A stretch of DNA of 8,395 nt from CAZACZ01 sp964483695 (lineage in GTDB: Bacteria; Deinococcota; Deinococci; Deinococcales; Trueperaceae). The notes beneath the pieces were generated by a model that did no database searches, was not told the origin of the DNA, and saw only the letters and a list, made by a program, of their open reading frames with translations. The stretch is taken from positions 1 through 8,395 of the forward strand of contig CAZACZ010000102.1 in assembly GCA_964483695.1 (NCBI GenBank), read 5' to 3'. The translations under genes and the position numbers were made by a program. Shown here in pieces: positions 1 through 6,168 of this stretch; within the stretch, counting starts at the first letter, position 1; every line of letters starts with the position of its first letter.

Positions 1-1347
1 GACGCGGCGCGCGACCTCGTCGCCGCGGGCGGGCCCCCACGACCCCGCGGCGTACCGCTCCACCGCGGTGGGATGCGCCAAGGCGCCGTCGACGATGCGC
101 CAGGCGGTCTCGACCTCGTCCTCGCGTGGGAACAGCGTGGCGTCGCCGCGCATCGCAGCGGCGTAGAGCCGCTGGTACGGCGTCGCCTCGTCCGCGTCCT
201 GCTCGTGCAGCACCAGCTCGACGCCGCGGCCGCGCATGCCCGCGCCGGGCGCCTTGACGTTCGCGCCGAGGGCGATGGTGACGTTCGGGCTGAGGCGGAA
301 GCGCAGGTAGTTGGCGGAGCCGTCCTGCGCCCCGCCGTCTGGCGCAGCTTGCGCGCGGCGGAACGTCACGAGCACCTCGGTGGCCGACACCGGCAGGCGC
401 TTGCCGGTGCGCACCAGGAACGGCACGCCGTCCCAGCGCGGGTTCGCGACGTCCAACCGCATGGCCGCGTACGTCTCGACCTCCGAGTCGTCGGGAACGC
501 CTTCGGCGGCGCGGTAGCCGTCGTACTGGCCGCGCACCACGTCGGACGGGCCGAGCGGCCGGATCGCGTCCAGCAGCGCCACCTTGGCGTCGCGCAACGA
601 CGCGGTGGTGTCGCTTGCGGGCGGTTCCATCGCCAGCAGCGCCACCACCTGCAGCAGGTGGTTCTGCACCACGTCGCGGATGGCGCCCACCTCGTCGTAC
701 GAACGCCCCCGGTGGCGTACGCCGAACGCCTCGGCCATGGTGATCTGCACGTTGGCGACGTGCTCGCGGTTCCACAGCGGCTCGAGGAAGGCGTTGGCGT
801 ACCGGAAGAAGAGCAGGTTCTGCACCGCCTCCTTGCCCAGGAAGTGATCGATCCGGAAGACGTCGCCCTCGGCGAAGACCCGGTGCACGGCGTGGTTCAA
901 CGCCCGGGCCGAGGCGAGGTCGTGGCCGAAGGGCTTCTCCACCATCAGCCGGGCACCGTGCTGGAGGCCCACCGACGCCAACCCGTCGACGACGGCCGCG
1001 AACTGGCTCGGAGGCAGCGCCAGGTGGACCAGCGGGTGCTCGGCGCCCTGCAGTGCATCGCGCAGCCGGGCGAAGGTGGCCGGGTCGTGGTCGTCGCCTT
1101 CCACCAGCAGCAGGCGCTCGGCGAACGCCGAGAGGGTGGCTTCGTCGGCGCCGCCGTGCGCCTCCAAGCTGGCCCTGGCGCGCTCCAGCAGCGCCTCCTT
1201 GCCCCCCACGCCCATCGCCACGCCGACGATGGGGCCAACGTAGGAGCCGTCGCGAACCAGGCCGCGAAGGGCGGGGAAGAGCTCCTGGTAGGCGAGGTCG
1301 CCGCTGATGCCGAAGATCACCAGCGCGTCGGTGGCGGGTGCGGTCAT
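1..1347 (-). CDS. zwf: Glucose-6-phosphate dehydrogenase (C-terminus cut by window edge)
   Basis: Oxidises glucose 6-phosphate to 6-phosphogluconolactone with NADP+ (or NAD+), the first step of the oxidative pentose phosphate pathway, in the cytoplasm. I translated the minus strand from the ATG at 1347 and found 449 open codons to the left edge. Visible motifs are the Rossmann dinucleotide loop GISGDLA (residues 13-19), EKPFG (137-141), the family signature RIDHFLGKE (165-173) with the phosphate-binding His168, and DVVQNHLLQV, whose His230 matches the catalytic base. The reading frame ends in AAGSWGP followed by about 11 residues; this subfamily normally stops soon after, so probably only 10-20 residues are missing. 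The start is supported by AGGGGG just upstream. Oddity: the lysine that usually follows GDLA (Lys21 of the Leuconostoc enzyme) is replaced; the segment here is AYQELF. The gene is divergent from the glucoamylase gene. Identification is certain at family level. Confidence 0.94.
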   Translation of the reverse strand, partial: MTAPATDALVIFGISGDLAYQELFPALRGLVRDGSYVGPIVGVAMGVGGKEALLERARASLEAHGGADEATLSAFAERLLLVEGDDHDPATFARLRDALQGAEHPLVHLALPPSQFAAVVDGLASVGLQHGARLMVEKPFGHDLASARALNHAVHRVFAEGDVFRIDHFLGKEAVQNLLFFRYANAFLEPLWNREHVANVQITMAEAFGVRHRGRSYDEVGAIRDVVQNHLLQVVALLAMEPPASDTTASLRDAKVALLDAIRPLGPSDVVRGQYDGYRAAEGVPDDSEVETYAAMRLDVANPRWDGVPFLVRTGKRLPVSATEVLVTFRRAQAAPDGGAQDGSANYLRFRLSPNVTIALGANVKAPGAGMRGRGVELVLHEQDADEATPYQRLYAAAMRGDATLFPREDEVETAWRIVDGALAHPTAVERYAAGSWGPARGDEVARRV

Positions 1348-1394
1348 GGGGACCCCCTGTCGAGACCGGGTCGACCTCCCGGGCTACGCACCCG

Positions 1395-1400
1395 ACCCTA
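1395..1400 (-). promoter_or_regulatory. Candidate -10 box of the zwf promoter
   Basis: On the minus strand the hexamer reads TAGGGT, 47 bases before the zwf ATG. The surrounding nine bases GTAGGGTCG are identical to those at the -10 position proposed for the small gene at 5888, which is the main support. No TTGACA-like -35 is visible at 17 bp, so this is a weak call from pattern only. Confidence 0.3.
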
Positions 1401-1404
1401 CACC

Positions 1405-1430
1405 CGCGGTATGACGCACCTGGTACCGCG
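1405..1430. repeat. 7-bp perfect inverted repeat (CGCGGTA / TACCGCG)
   Basis: CGCGGTA at 1405-1411 is the exact reverse complement of TACCGCG at 1424-1430, with 12 bases between. It lies in the divergent control region between zwf and the glucoamylase gene and just upstream of the proposed zwf -10. Such a dyad is the shape of a repressor operator, but no regulator gene for it is seen in the window. It overlaps the larger dyad at 1418-1459, so the two could be alternatives. Confidence 0.4.
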
Positions 1431-1459
1431 CCCAGCGTCCGCACGGGGCGGCACCAGGT
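1418..1459. repeat. Long imperfect dyad / potential hairpin in the zwf-glucoamylase intergenic region
   Basis: ACCTGGTACCG (1418-1428) and CGGCACCAGGT (1449-1459) are inverted copies matching at 10 of 11 positions. Inside them C1429 can pair with G1448, and CCC (1431-1433) with GGG (1445-1447). This gives a stem of about 14 pairs with one mismatch and one bulged base around an 11-base loop. The arms are centred 31 bp apart, about three helical turns. It may be a paired operator for a cooperative repressor or a hairpin in the leader RNA of the glucoamylase gene. Function is inferred. Confidence 0.4.
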
Positions 1460-1523
1460 AGGCGGCCGCTCGGAGCGGGCACGAGCATGGCGGCCGGGGC
1501 CAAGCGACGTCGGAGGCGAGACC

Positions 1524-1583
1524 ATGGAGAGCAACCCGAACCCGACCGGACCGAACCCGATGCAGCACCACGAGGTCGGTTGA
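1524..1583 (+). CDS. Candidate 19-codon leader ORF upstream of the glucoamylase
   Basis: An ATG at 1524 is preceded by GGAGG (1512-1516) at a good 7-base spacing, a better ribosome binding site than that of the glucoamylase itself. The ORF encodes MESNPNPTGPNPMQHHEVG and ends with TGA at 1581-1583, one base before the GTG start of the glucoamylase gene, in a different frame. Ribosomes finishing here could re-initiate at that GTG (translational coupling). The repeated Asn-Pro steps could slow ribosomes, which would fit a regulatory leader peptide. I do not recognise the peptide. It may also be chance, since short ORFs are frequent in this composition. Confidence 0.35.
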   Translation: MESNPNPTGPNPMQHHEVG

Positions 1584-1584
1584 G

Positions 1585-3909
1585 GTGAACGCACCTGGCG
1601 CTCCCGGGATGCCCGCCACCTGGACCGCAAGCGCGAAGGACGTCGTCACCACCGCCTTGGGGCCGAGCCGGCTGTGGGCCACCGTAGGCCAGGGCATCGT
1701 CAACGAGGTCTACTGGCCTTCTACGGGCGAGCCGCAACTGCGTGACCTGGGCTTCATCGTGGCGGGTCCGCACGGCTGGACCGAGGTGAAGCGCGCGGGG
1801 CGCTACGAGGTGTCGACGCCGAGCACGAGCATCCCGCTGCCGCAAGTGACGCACCGAGGCGACGGCTTCGAGCTCGAGCTCGAGATCGTCCCGGATCCGC
1901 TTCGCGACGTGCTCTTGATCCGCTACCGGCTGCGCGGCGACGACGCGAGCCTGTTCGTGCTGGTGGCGCCGCACCTTGGGCGCGAGCCGGGGCGCAACGA
2001 TGCCTGGACCGACGAGGTGCTCCTCGCGCACGGCGGCGACGCGTCGTTGTGCGTCGGCGCCGACGGTGGGTTCGCGCGCTCGAGCGCCGGGTTCGTGGGC
2101 GCGTCGGACGGCTGGCAGGACTTCCAGCGCCACGGCGCCATGACCTGGCACTACGATCGCGCCGAGGGCGGCAACGTGGCGTTGACCGGCGAGCTGGCCA
2201 ACGCGTCGGGGACGCTGGCCGTGGCGTTCGCCGCCACCCCGGAAGGCGCTCGCACGCTGTGCCGTTCGAGCCTCGCCGCCGGCTTCGCCGGCGCGAAGGA
2301 CGCGTTCGTGGAGGGGTGGGAGTCGTGGGCGCGGGGCCTGGCCATCGCCGACGCGCCCGAGGCGATCCGCAGCGAGGCGGTGCTCTCGGCGACGGTGCTC
2401 AAGGTGCACGAGGACCGAACGTTCCCCGGTGCGGTGGTGGCCAGCTTGAGCGTTCCGTGGGGCGCGACGCGCACCGACCCCGGTGGCTACCACCTGGTGT
2501 GGGCGCGCGACGCCGTCGAGGCAGGGCTCGGTCTGCTCGCCGCCGGCCAGCTCGTCGACGCGCGGCGCATGCTGGCGTACCTGATCGCGACGCAGTCGCG
2601 AGACGGTCACTGGACGCAGAACTTCTACCCCGACGGGCGCCCGTACTGGAGCGGGGTGCAGCTCGACGAGGCCGGGTTCCCGATCCTGCTGGCCGCCAAG
2701 CTGCGCGAACTCGGCGGCCTCGACGGCATAGCAGGCGTGCCGCGGATGGTGCGTCAGGCCGCGGCGTACCTGGCCCGCCACGGCCCGTCGTCGCCGCAGG
2801 ACCGCTGGGAGGAGAACGCCGGCATCGGCCCGTTCACCCTGGCGGTCGAGGTCGCCGCGCTCGTGGCGGCGAGCTCGTTCCTCGACGCGGGCGACGCCGC
2901 GTACGCCTCGTCGCTGGCCGACGCCTGGAACGAACGCATCGAGGCATGGACCTACGTCGAGGGTGACGCGCGCGACCCCTCGCTGGCGGCCCAGGCGGGC
3001 GCCGACGGGTACTACGTCCGCATCGCTCCGCCCGAAGGCGGCTTGCGCGGTCGGGTGCACGTCCGCAACCGGCCCGACGGCAGCGTGGCGGTAGCCGACC
3101 TCGTCAGCCTCGACTTCTTGTACCTGGCGCGGCTCGGCCTGCGCCGCCCCGACGACCCGAGGATGCGAAGCACCCTGGCGGTGGCGGACGCGGTGCTGCG
3201 CGCGCCCACCCCCTGCGGCGCGGGGTACCACCGCTACGACCGCGACGGCTACGGCGAGCATGCCGACGGCGCGCCGTTCGACGGCCGCGGGATCGGTCGC
3301 GCGTGGCCGCTGCTGACCGGCGAGCGCGGCCACATGGCGCTGCAGGCAGGGGAGGACCCGCTACCGTACCTCGAGACGATGCGCTGCATGAGCGGCCGCG
3401 CCGGGCTGCTGCCGGAGCAGGTATGGGACGCCGACGCCATCCCGGAGCGCGGCCTCGAGCCGGGCAGGCCCACGGGCAGCGCGATGCCGCTGATGTGGGC
3501 GCATGCCGAGTTCCTCAAGCTCGTCCACGCGCGCGCGTCGGGCAAGCCGCTCGAGCTCCTGCGCGTGGTCGAGGAGCGCTACGCCGCGTGCCGACCCGAG
3601 GCCGGCACCTGGCATTGGCGCAGCGAGGCACCGTTCGACGCCCTGCCGCAAGGGCGCGCTCTCCTCGTCGAGGACGCCCGGCCGTTCGTGGCGCGCGTCG
3701 GGTTCGACGGCTGGCAGGCGCCCCGGGAGCGGCCGTCGGAGCCGCTGGGGTTGGGCATGCATGGGGTTCGCTGGTCGGCGCGCGAGCTGGCGGGCCACGC
3801 CACGATCGAGTTCACCCGTCGCGACGCCGACGGCCGCTGGGAAGGGGTGGATCACGCGGTGCGGCTGGTGCCGGAGGCGGCGGACGGGGGGCCCGAGGCG
3901 GGCGCCTGA
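1585..3909 (+). CDS. Glycoside hydrolase family 15 glucoamylase (glucan 1,4-alpha-glucosidase)
   Basis: A 774-residue inverting exo-glucosidase that releases beta-D-glucose from non-reducing ends of alpha-1,4 (and more slowly alpha-1,6) glucans. The N-terminal part (roughly 1-260) is the super-beta-sandwich domain of bacterial glucoamylases, beginning with the typical W-T-A-S-A-K-D segment. The (alpha/alpha)6 barrel follows (roughly 280-690), with GGYHLVWARD (300-309, substrate-binding Arg308/Asp309), RWEENAG (407-413) with the general acid Glu409, and LLPEQVWD with the general base Glu611. A C-terminal stretch of about 80 residues matches the extension seen in bacterial members. Length is usual for the bacterial type. 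There is no signal peptide or membrane segment, so it probably acts on internal glucan. The GTG at 1585 has GAGGT eight bases upstream; ATG at 1609 is an alternative start. The last 58 bases overlap the convergent histidine kinase gene. Confidence 0.95.
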   Translation: MNAPGAPGMPATWTASAKDVVTTALGPSRLWATVGQGIVNEVYWPSTGEPQLRDLGFIVAGPHGWTEVKRAGRYEVSTPSTSIPLPQVTHRGDGFELELEIVPDPLRDVLLIRYRLRGDDASLFVLVAPHLGREPGRNDAWTDEVLLAHGGDASLCVGADGGFARSSAGFVGASDGWQDFQRHGAMTWHYDRAEGGNVALTGELANASGTLAVAFAATPEGARTLCRSSLAAGFAGAKDAFVEGWESWARGLAIADAPEAIRSEAVLSATVLKVHEDRTFPGAVVASLSVPWGATRTDPGGYHLVWARDAVEAGLGLLAAGQLVDARRMLAYLIATQSRDGHWTQNFYPDGRPYWSGVQLDEAGFPILLAAKLRELGGLDGIAGVPRMVRQAAAYLARHGPSSPQDRWEENAGIGPFTLAVEVAALVAASSFLDAGDAAYASSLADAWNERIEAWTYVEGDARDPSLAAQAGADGYYVRIAPPEGGLRGRVHVRNRPDGSVAVADLVSLDFLYLARLGLRRPDDPRMRSTLAVADAVLRAPTPCGAGYHRYDRDGYGEHADGAPFDGRGIGRAWPLLTGERGHMALQAGEDPLPYLETMRCMSGRAGLLPEQVWDADAIPERGLEPGRPTGSAMPLMWAHAEFLKLVHARASGKPLELLRVVEERYAACRPEAGTWHWRSEAPFDALPQGRALLVEDARPFVARVGFDGWQAPRERPSEPLGLGMHGVRWSARELAGHATIEFTRRDADGRWEGVDHAVRLVPEAADGGPEAGA

Positions 3910-4997
3910 GCCGCCGCGAGCGGCAGTGTGAAGCAGAACGCCGCTCCCTTGCCCGGACTGCTCTCCAGCCAGATGCGTCCGCCCATCGCCTCGACCAGAC
4001 CCTTGCTGATCGCCAGACCCACGCCGACGCCGCCCCTGCCGCGACTGCGGGCGTCGTCGACCCGGTAGAAGCGCTCGAAGACCTTCTCCTGCTGCGCTCG
4101 TGGCACACCGGGCCCGGTATCGCTGGTGACGAAGGCGACGGACCCCTCGTCCGCCCACGCCGAGAGCGTCACCCTGCCGCCCGATGGCGTGTGCCGGAGG
4201 GCGTTGGACAGCAGGTTCGAGACGACCTGCAGGGTGCGCTCGGGGTCGGCCCACACCGCCGGGAGCGCCTCGTCGGCGTCCACCTCGAGCCGCACGCAAC
4301 GGTCGTCGTACGCGCCACCGAAGCGCTCGGCCGCGTCCTGCAGCAGTCGTTGCGGAAGGACCGCCGTCGGGCGCACCTCGACGGCGCCGGCGTCGACACG
4401 CGCCACCAGCAGCAGGTCGTTCGCCATGGCGCGCAACGCGGCCGTCTCGCGACGGATCGCCTTGGCGGCCGTGTCGGCGGGGATGACGCCGTCGGCCATC
4501 GCCTCGGCGTAGCCCTGCAGCGCGGTGAGCGGGGTGCGCAGCTCGTGCGCGACCGCGGTGATCAAGTCCAGCCGCTCGGCTTCGAGGCGGCCGAGCGCGG
4601 TCGCCATGTCGTTGAAGCTGCCCGCCACCTCGGACAGTTCGCCTCGGTCGGGCAGGACCACGCGGGCGTCGTAACGGCCGTGCGCCACGGTGCGAGCGGC
4701 GTCCACCAGGGCCCGCCCCGCGTCGGCGACGATGCGGCTCTGGCGCAAGCTGGCGACCGCGGCCAAGGCGACGGAGAGCGGCAGGGAAGAGACGAACGAC
4801 ATCAGCAGGGCCCTACGGTGACCATGTTCCAGCGCGTCGAACAGGCCGGCACCCGAGACGCCGGCTGCGCGCAGGACCTCGGCGACGTGCCGTTCGTAGT
4901 ACCCCTGGTCGAGCACCAGGCCGATGGCGAGCAGCGCGCTCAGCGCCACGCCGATGGCGACGAGATGGCTCAGGAAGAGCCGCGGGAAGAGTCGCAT
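3852..4997 (-). CDS. Membrane sensor histidine kinase, two-component system
   Basis: A 381-residue kinase that autophosphorylates on a histidine and passes the phosphate to the regulator encoded just upstream. In order: membrane segment about 8-29; a short outside loop of about 33 residues (30-62); membrane segment about 63-83; HAMP linker about 84-136; HisKA dimerisation domain with phosphoacceptor His151 in AVAHELRTPL; HATPase_c domain with N box NLLSNALRH (Asn261, Asn265), G1 box DTGPGVP (from Asp293), F box FERFYRVD (308-314) and G2 box GVGVGL (323-328). All catalytic motifs are intact. The short loop suggests that it senses the membrane or a protein partner rather than carrying a folded ligand domain. 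The ATG at 4997 lies inside the regulator gene (28-bp overlap), implying translational coupling. The last about 20 residues (Ala/Pro/Ser-rich) lie opposite the end of the glucoamylase gene. The signal is unknown. Confidence 0.95.
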   Translation of the reverse strand: MRLFPRLFLSHLVAIGVALSALLAIGLVLDQGYYERHVAEVLRAAGVSGAGLFDALEHGHRRALLMSFVSSLPLSVALAAVASLRQSRIVADAGRALVDAARTVAHGRYDARVVLPDRGELSEVAGSFNDMATALGRLEAERLDLITAVAHELRTPLTALQGYAEAMADGVIPADTAAKAIRRETAALRAMANDLLLVARVDAGAVEVRPTAVLPQRLLQDAAERFGGAYDDRCVRLEVDADEALPAVWADPERTLQVVSNLLSNALRHTPSGGRVTLSAWADEGSVAFVTSDTGPGVPRAQQEKVFERFYRVDDARSRGRGGVGVGLAISKGLVEAMGGRIWLESSPGKGAAFCFTLPLAAAQAPASGPPSAASGTSRTA

Positions 4998-5662
4998 ACG
5001 TCGTCCAGGAAGCGGTAGCCGACGCCGTGCACGGTGGCGATGAAGCGCGGTGCGTCGGCGTCGTCGCCGAGCTTCTTGCGCAACGCCGCGATGCGCACGT
5101 CCACTACCCGCTCGATCCCGTCGAAGTCGGGCCCCCAGAGGCGTTCGAGCAGGCGTTCGCGGCTCCAGACCAGGCCCGGGTGCTGCGCCAGGGTGAGGAG
5201 CAGGTCGAACTCCAGGCGCGACAGCCGGACGGGACCGCCGTCGAGCGTCACCGAGCGGGTGCTCGGGGTCAGTGTGAGGCCGCCGTGGACCAGCGCCTCG
5301 CCGAGCCCCGAGCGGCGCAGCAGCGCCTTCACGCGCGCCGACACCTCGCGCGGGCTGAACGGCTTCACGACGTAGTCGTCGGCGCCCAGCTCGAGACCGA
5401 GCACACGCTCTTCCTCGGTGCCGCGCGCCGACAACATCAAGATGGGGAGCTCGGGCCGGTCGCGCTTCAACACGTGCGCCACCTCCCAGCCGTCGACTTC
5501 CGGCAGCATCAGGTCGAGCACCACCAGGTCGCAGCTCGGCGCCTTCTCCAGCGCCGTCACGCCATCGGCCGCCTCGACGACGTCGAACCCGTCGCGCTGC
5601 ACGTAGGCGCGCAGCAACTCGCGGATCGCTTGGTCGTCGTCGACCAGGAGGACGCGCGTCAT
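4970..5662 (-). CDS. OmpR-family response regulator (receiver plus winged helix)
   Basis: A 230-residue DNA-binding regulator, cognate partner of the kinase whose gene it overlaps. The receiver domain (about 1-120) has the acidic cluster Asp8-Asp9-Asp10, phosphoacceptor Asp50 in LVVLDLMLPEVDG, the switch Ser78 in MLSA and Lys100 in VVKPFSP; all key residues are present. The winged-helix Trans_Reg_C domain spans about 128-222, with RLEFDLLLTL, RVVDVRIAALRKKLG and a C-terminal GVGYRF hairpin, typical of OmpR/PhoB regulators that bind tandem direct repeats. Length is normal for the family. No strong Shine-Dalgarno sequence precedes the ATG at 5662. Its promoter region contains paired GTTAC repeats with the 11-bp period that this family binds, so autoregulation is likely. 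It resembles many regulators of this class, and I do not assign a specific name. Confidence 0.96.
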   Translation of the reverse strand: MTRVLLVDDDQAIRELLRAYVQRDGFDVVEAADGVTALEKAPSCDLVVLDLMLPEVDGWEVAHVLKRDRPELPILMLSARGTEEERVLGLELGADDYVVKPFSPREVSARVKALLRRSGLGEALVHGGLTLTPSTRSVTLDGGPVRLSRLEFDLLLTLAQHPGLVWSRERLLERLWGPDFDGIERVVDVRIAALRKKLGDDADAPRFIATVHGVGYRFLDDVCDSSRGSS

Positions 5663-5711
5663 GCGGCGTGCTCGAGGCGGTCGGCCCGCTCGGCTGCGAC
5701 GGGAGGACGGG

Positions 5712-5724
5712 GTGCGTCACGCAC
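5712..5724. repeat. Perfect 13-bp dyad in the early transcribed region of the regulator operon
   Basis: GTGCGT-C-ACGCAC is perfectly symmetric about position 5718. It lies just downstream of the predicted regulator -10 box (5734-5739), about +3 to +15 from the start expected by spacing. Its sequence differs from the GTTAC repeats, so it could be the operator of a separate repressor. Position and symmetry are seen; the role is inferred. Confidence 0.4.
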
Positions 5725-5733
5725 GATGGACCG

Positions 5734-5765
5734 ATGATAGGCGCGCGGCGTAACCGGCATGTAAC
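5734..5765 (-). promoter_or_regulatory. Promoter of the regulator-kinase operon with tandem GTTAC activator box
   Basis: Read on the minus strand: GTTAC, six bases, GTTAC, ten bases, then TATCAT (5/6 match to TATAAT). The repeats begin 11 bp apart, the period used by OmpR/PhoB dimers. The box occupies the -35 area, where no TTGACA is visible at 17 bp (the bases there are ACATGC). This fits a promoter that depends on its activator. The predicted start near 5727 gives a leader of about 65 bases. The same layout is mirrored at 5799-5830. Confidence 0.65.
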
Positions 5766-5798
5766 GCCCGGCACGCGCGGTGCCCGCCCCTTCGCCTC

Positions 5799-5830
5799 GT
5801 TACACCGGCGTTACGGGCGCTGCGTAGGGT
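5799..5830 (+). promoter_or_regulatory. Promoter of the small gene with tandem GTTAC activator box
   Basis: On the plus strand: GTTAC (5799-5803), six bases, GTTAC (5810-5814), ten bases, TAGGGT (5825-5830) as -10. The geometry is identical to the divergent regulator promoter, and the two are symmetric about 5782. No consensus -35 lies at 17 bp (the bases there are ACACCG). The predicted start near 5837 gives a leader of about 50 bases to the ATG at 5888. TAGGGT matches TATAAT at only 3 of 6 positions, so this promoter is expected to be weak without activator. Confidence 0.6.
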
Positions 5831-5887
5831 CGTGGCAAGAGGCGCTCGGCGAGCGAGACCGACTCCGGGCGCCGGAGAGGGGCGGAG

Positions 5888-6148
5888 ATGTACGTACGCA
5901 GCGAACCGTTCCCCGTGTTGCTCGGCGAGCGTCGAGGCGTCAAGCGCTACCTCGAGCCCATGGCTCCCAACCGCTGGTGCGGCCAGGAGGACTGCGTGGT
6001 GGGTCCGTTCTCGAGCCGGGAGGTAGCGGAGAACTTCGCCAGCCGCCGCGTCACCTTCGGTCAGTTCGAGGTGTACCGCTTCGACATCTTCGCGCAGGGC
6101 GACGGCTGGTACGTCGAGGTCGTCAGCGCGCAGAGGATCGCGTTCTGA
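5888..6148 (+). CDS. Uncharacterised 86-residue protein, likely target of the adjacent two-component system
   Basis: I do not recognise this protein. It is 86 residues, with no signal peptide or membrane segment, and is likely cytoplasmic. It is rich in aromatic and charged residues, with two cysteines in CGQEDC (31-36). The central stretch VVGPFSSREVAENFASRR (37-54), followed by a C-terminal GWYVEVV strand (73-79), recalls the layout of SPOR-like or other small alpha/beta folds (strand, G-P-F turn, helix, strands). The similarity is too weak to assign a family. The start is supported by a purine-rich GGAGAGGGGCGGAG directly before the ATG and by the promoter at 5799-5830. It is transcribed divergently from the response regulator and shares its operator layout, so it is probably induced with it. 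Its stop lies 20 bases from the convergent stop of the helix-hairpin-helix gene. That it is a real gene is likely; the function is unknown. Confidence 0.75.
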   Translation: MYVRSEPFPVLLGERRGVKRYLEPMAPNRWCGQEDCVVGPFSSREVAENFASRRVTFGQFEVYRFDIFAQGDGWYVEVVSAQRIAF

Positions 6149-6168
6149 ACCGGTCGGCGCCGGCTGGG

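Noticed and set aside
73..1461. 462-codon plus-strand ORF opposite the zwf gene
   Set aside because: It is in exact codon register with zwf on the other strand, and its product is a low-complexity His/Val/Arg/Gly-rich sequence with no motif. Zwf carries every family signature, so this is the usual antisense shadow of a high-GC gene.
1866..1884. GAGCTCGAGCTCGAG repeat inside the glucoamylase gene
   Set aside because: It simply encodes alternating Glu-Leu codons in a conserved beta strand; no independent signal.
1384..3333. 649-codon minus-strand ORF opposite the glucoamylase
   Set aside because: Arg/Ala/Val-rich without recognisable domains, and codon-aligned with the glucoamylase frame. Shadow ORF.
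3303..5018. 571-codon plus-strand ORF over the glucoamylase end and the histidine kinase
   Set aside because: Runs antisense to the complete kinase gene and out of frame in the glucoamylase; composition is that of a shadow.
4998..5774. Upstream extension of the kinase frame to an ATG at 5774, giving a 640-residue protein
   Set aside because: The added residues lie across the response regulator gene in another frame and are Arg/Pro/Ala-rich. The kinase proper begins at 4997 with a normal membrane anchor.
6149..6168. Bidirectional terminator between the small gene and the helix-hairpin-helix gene
   Set aside because: There is a short GC dyad (CCGG-TCGGCG-CCGG), but only four pairs are certain and no T-tract follows on either strand.
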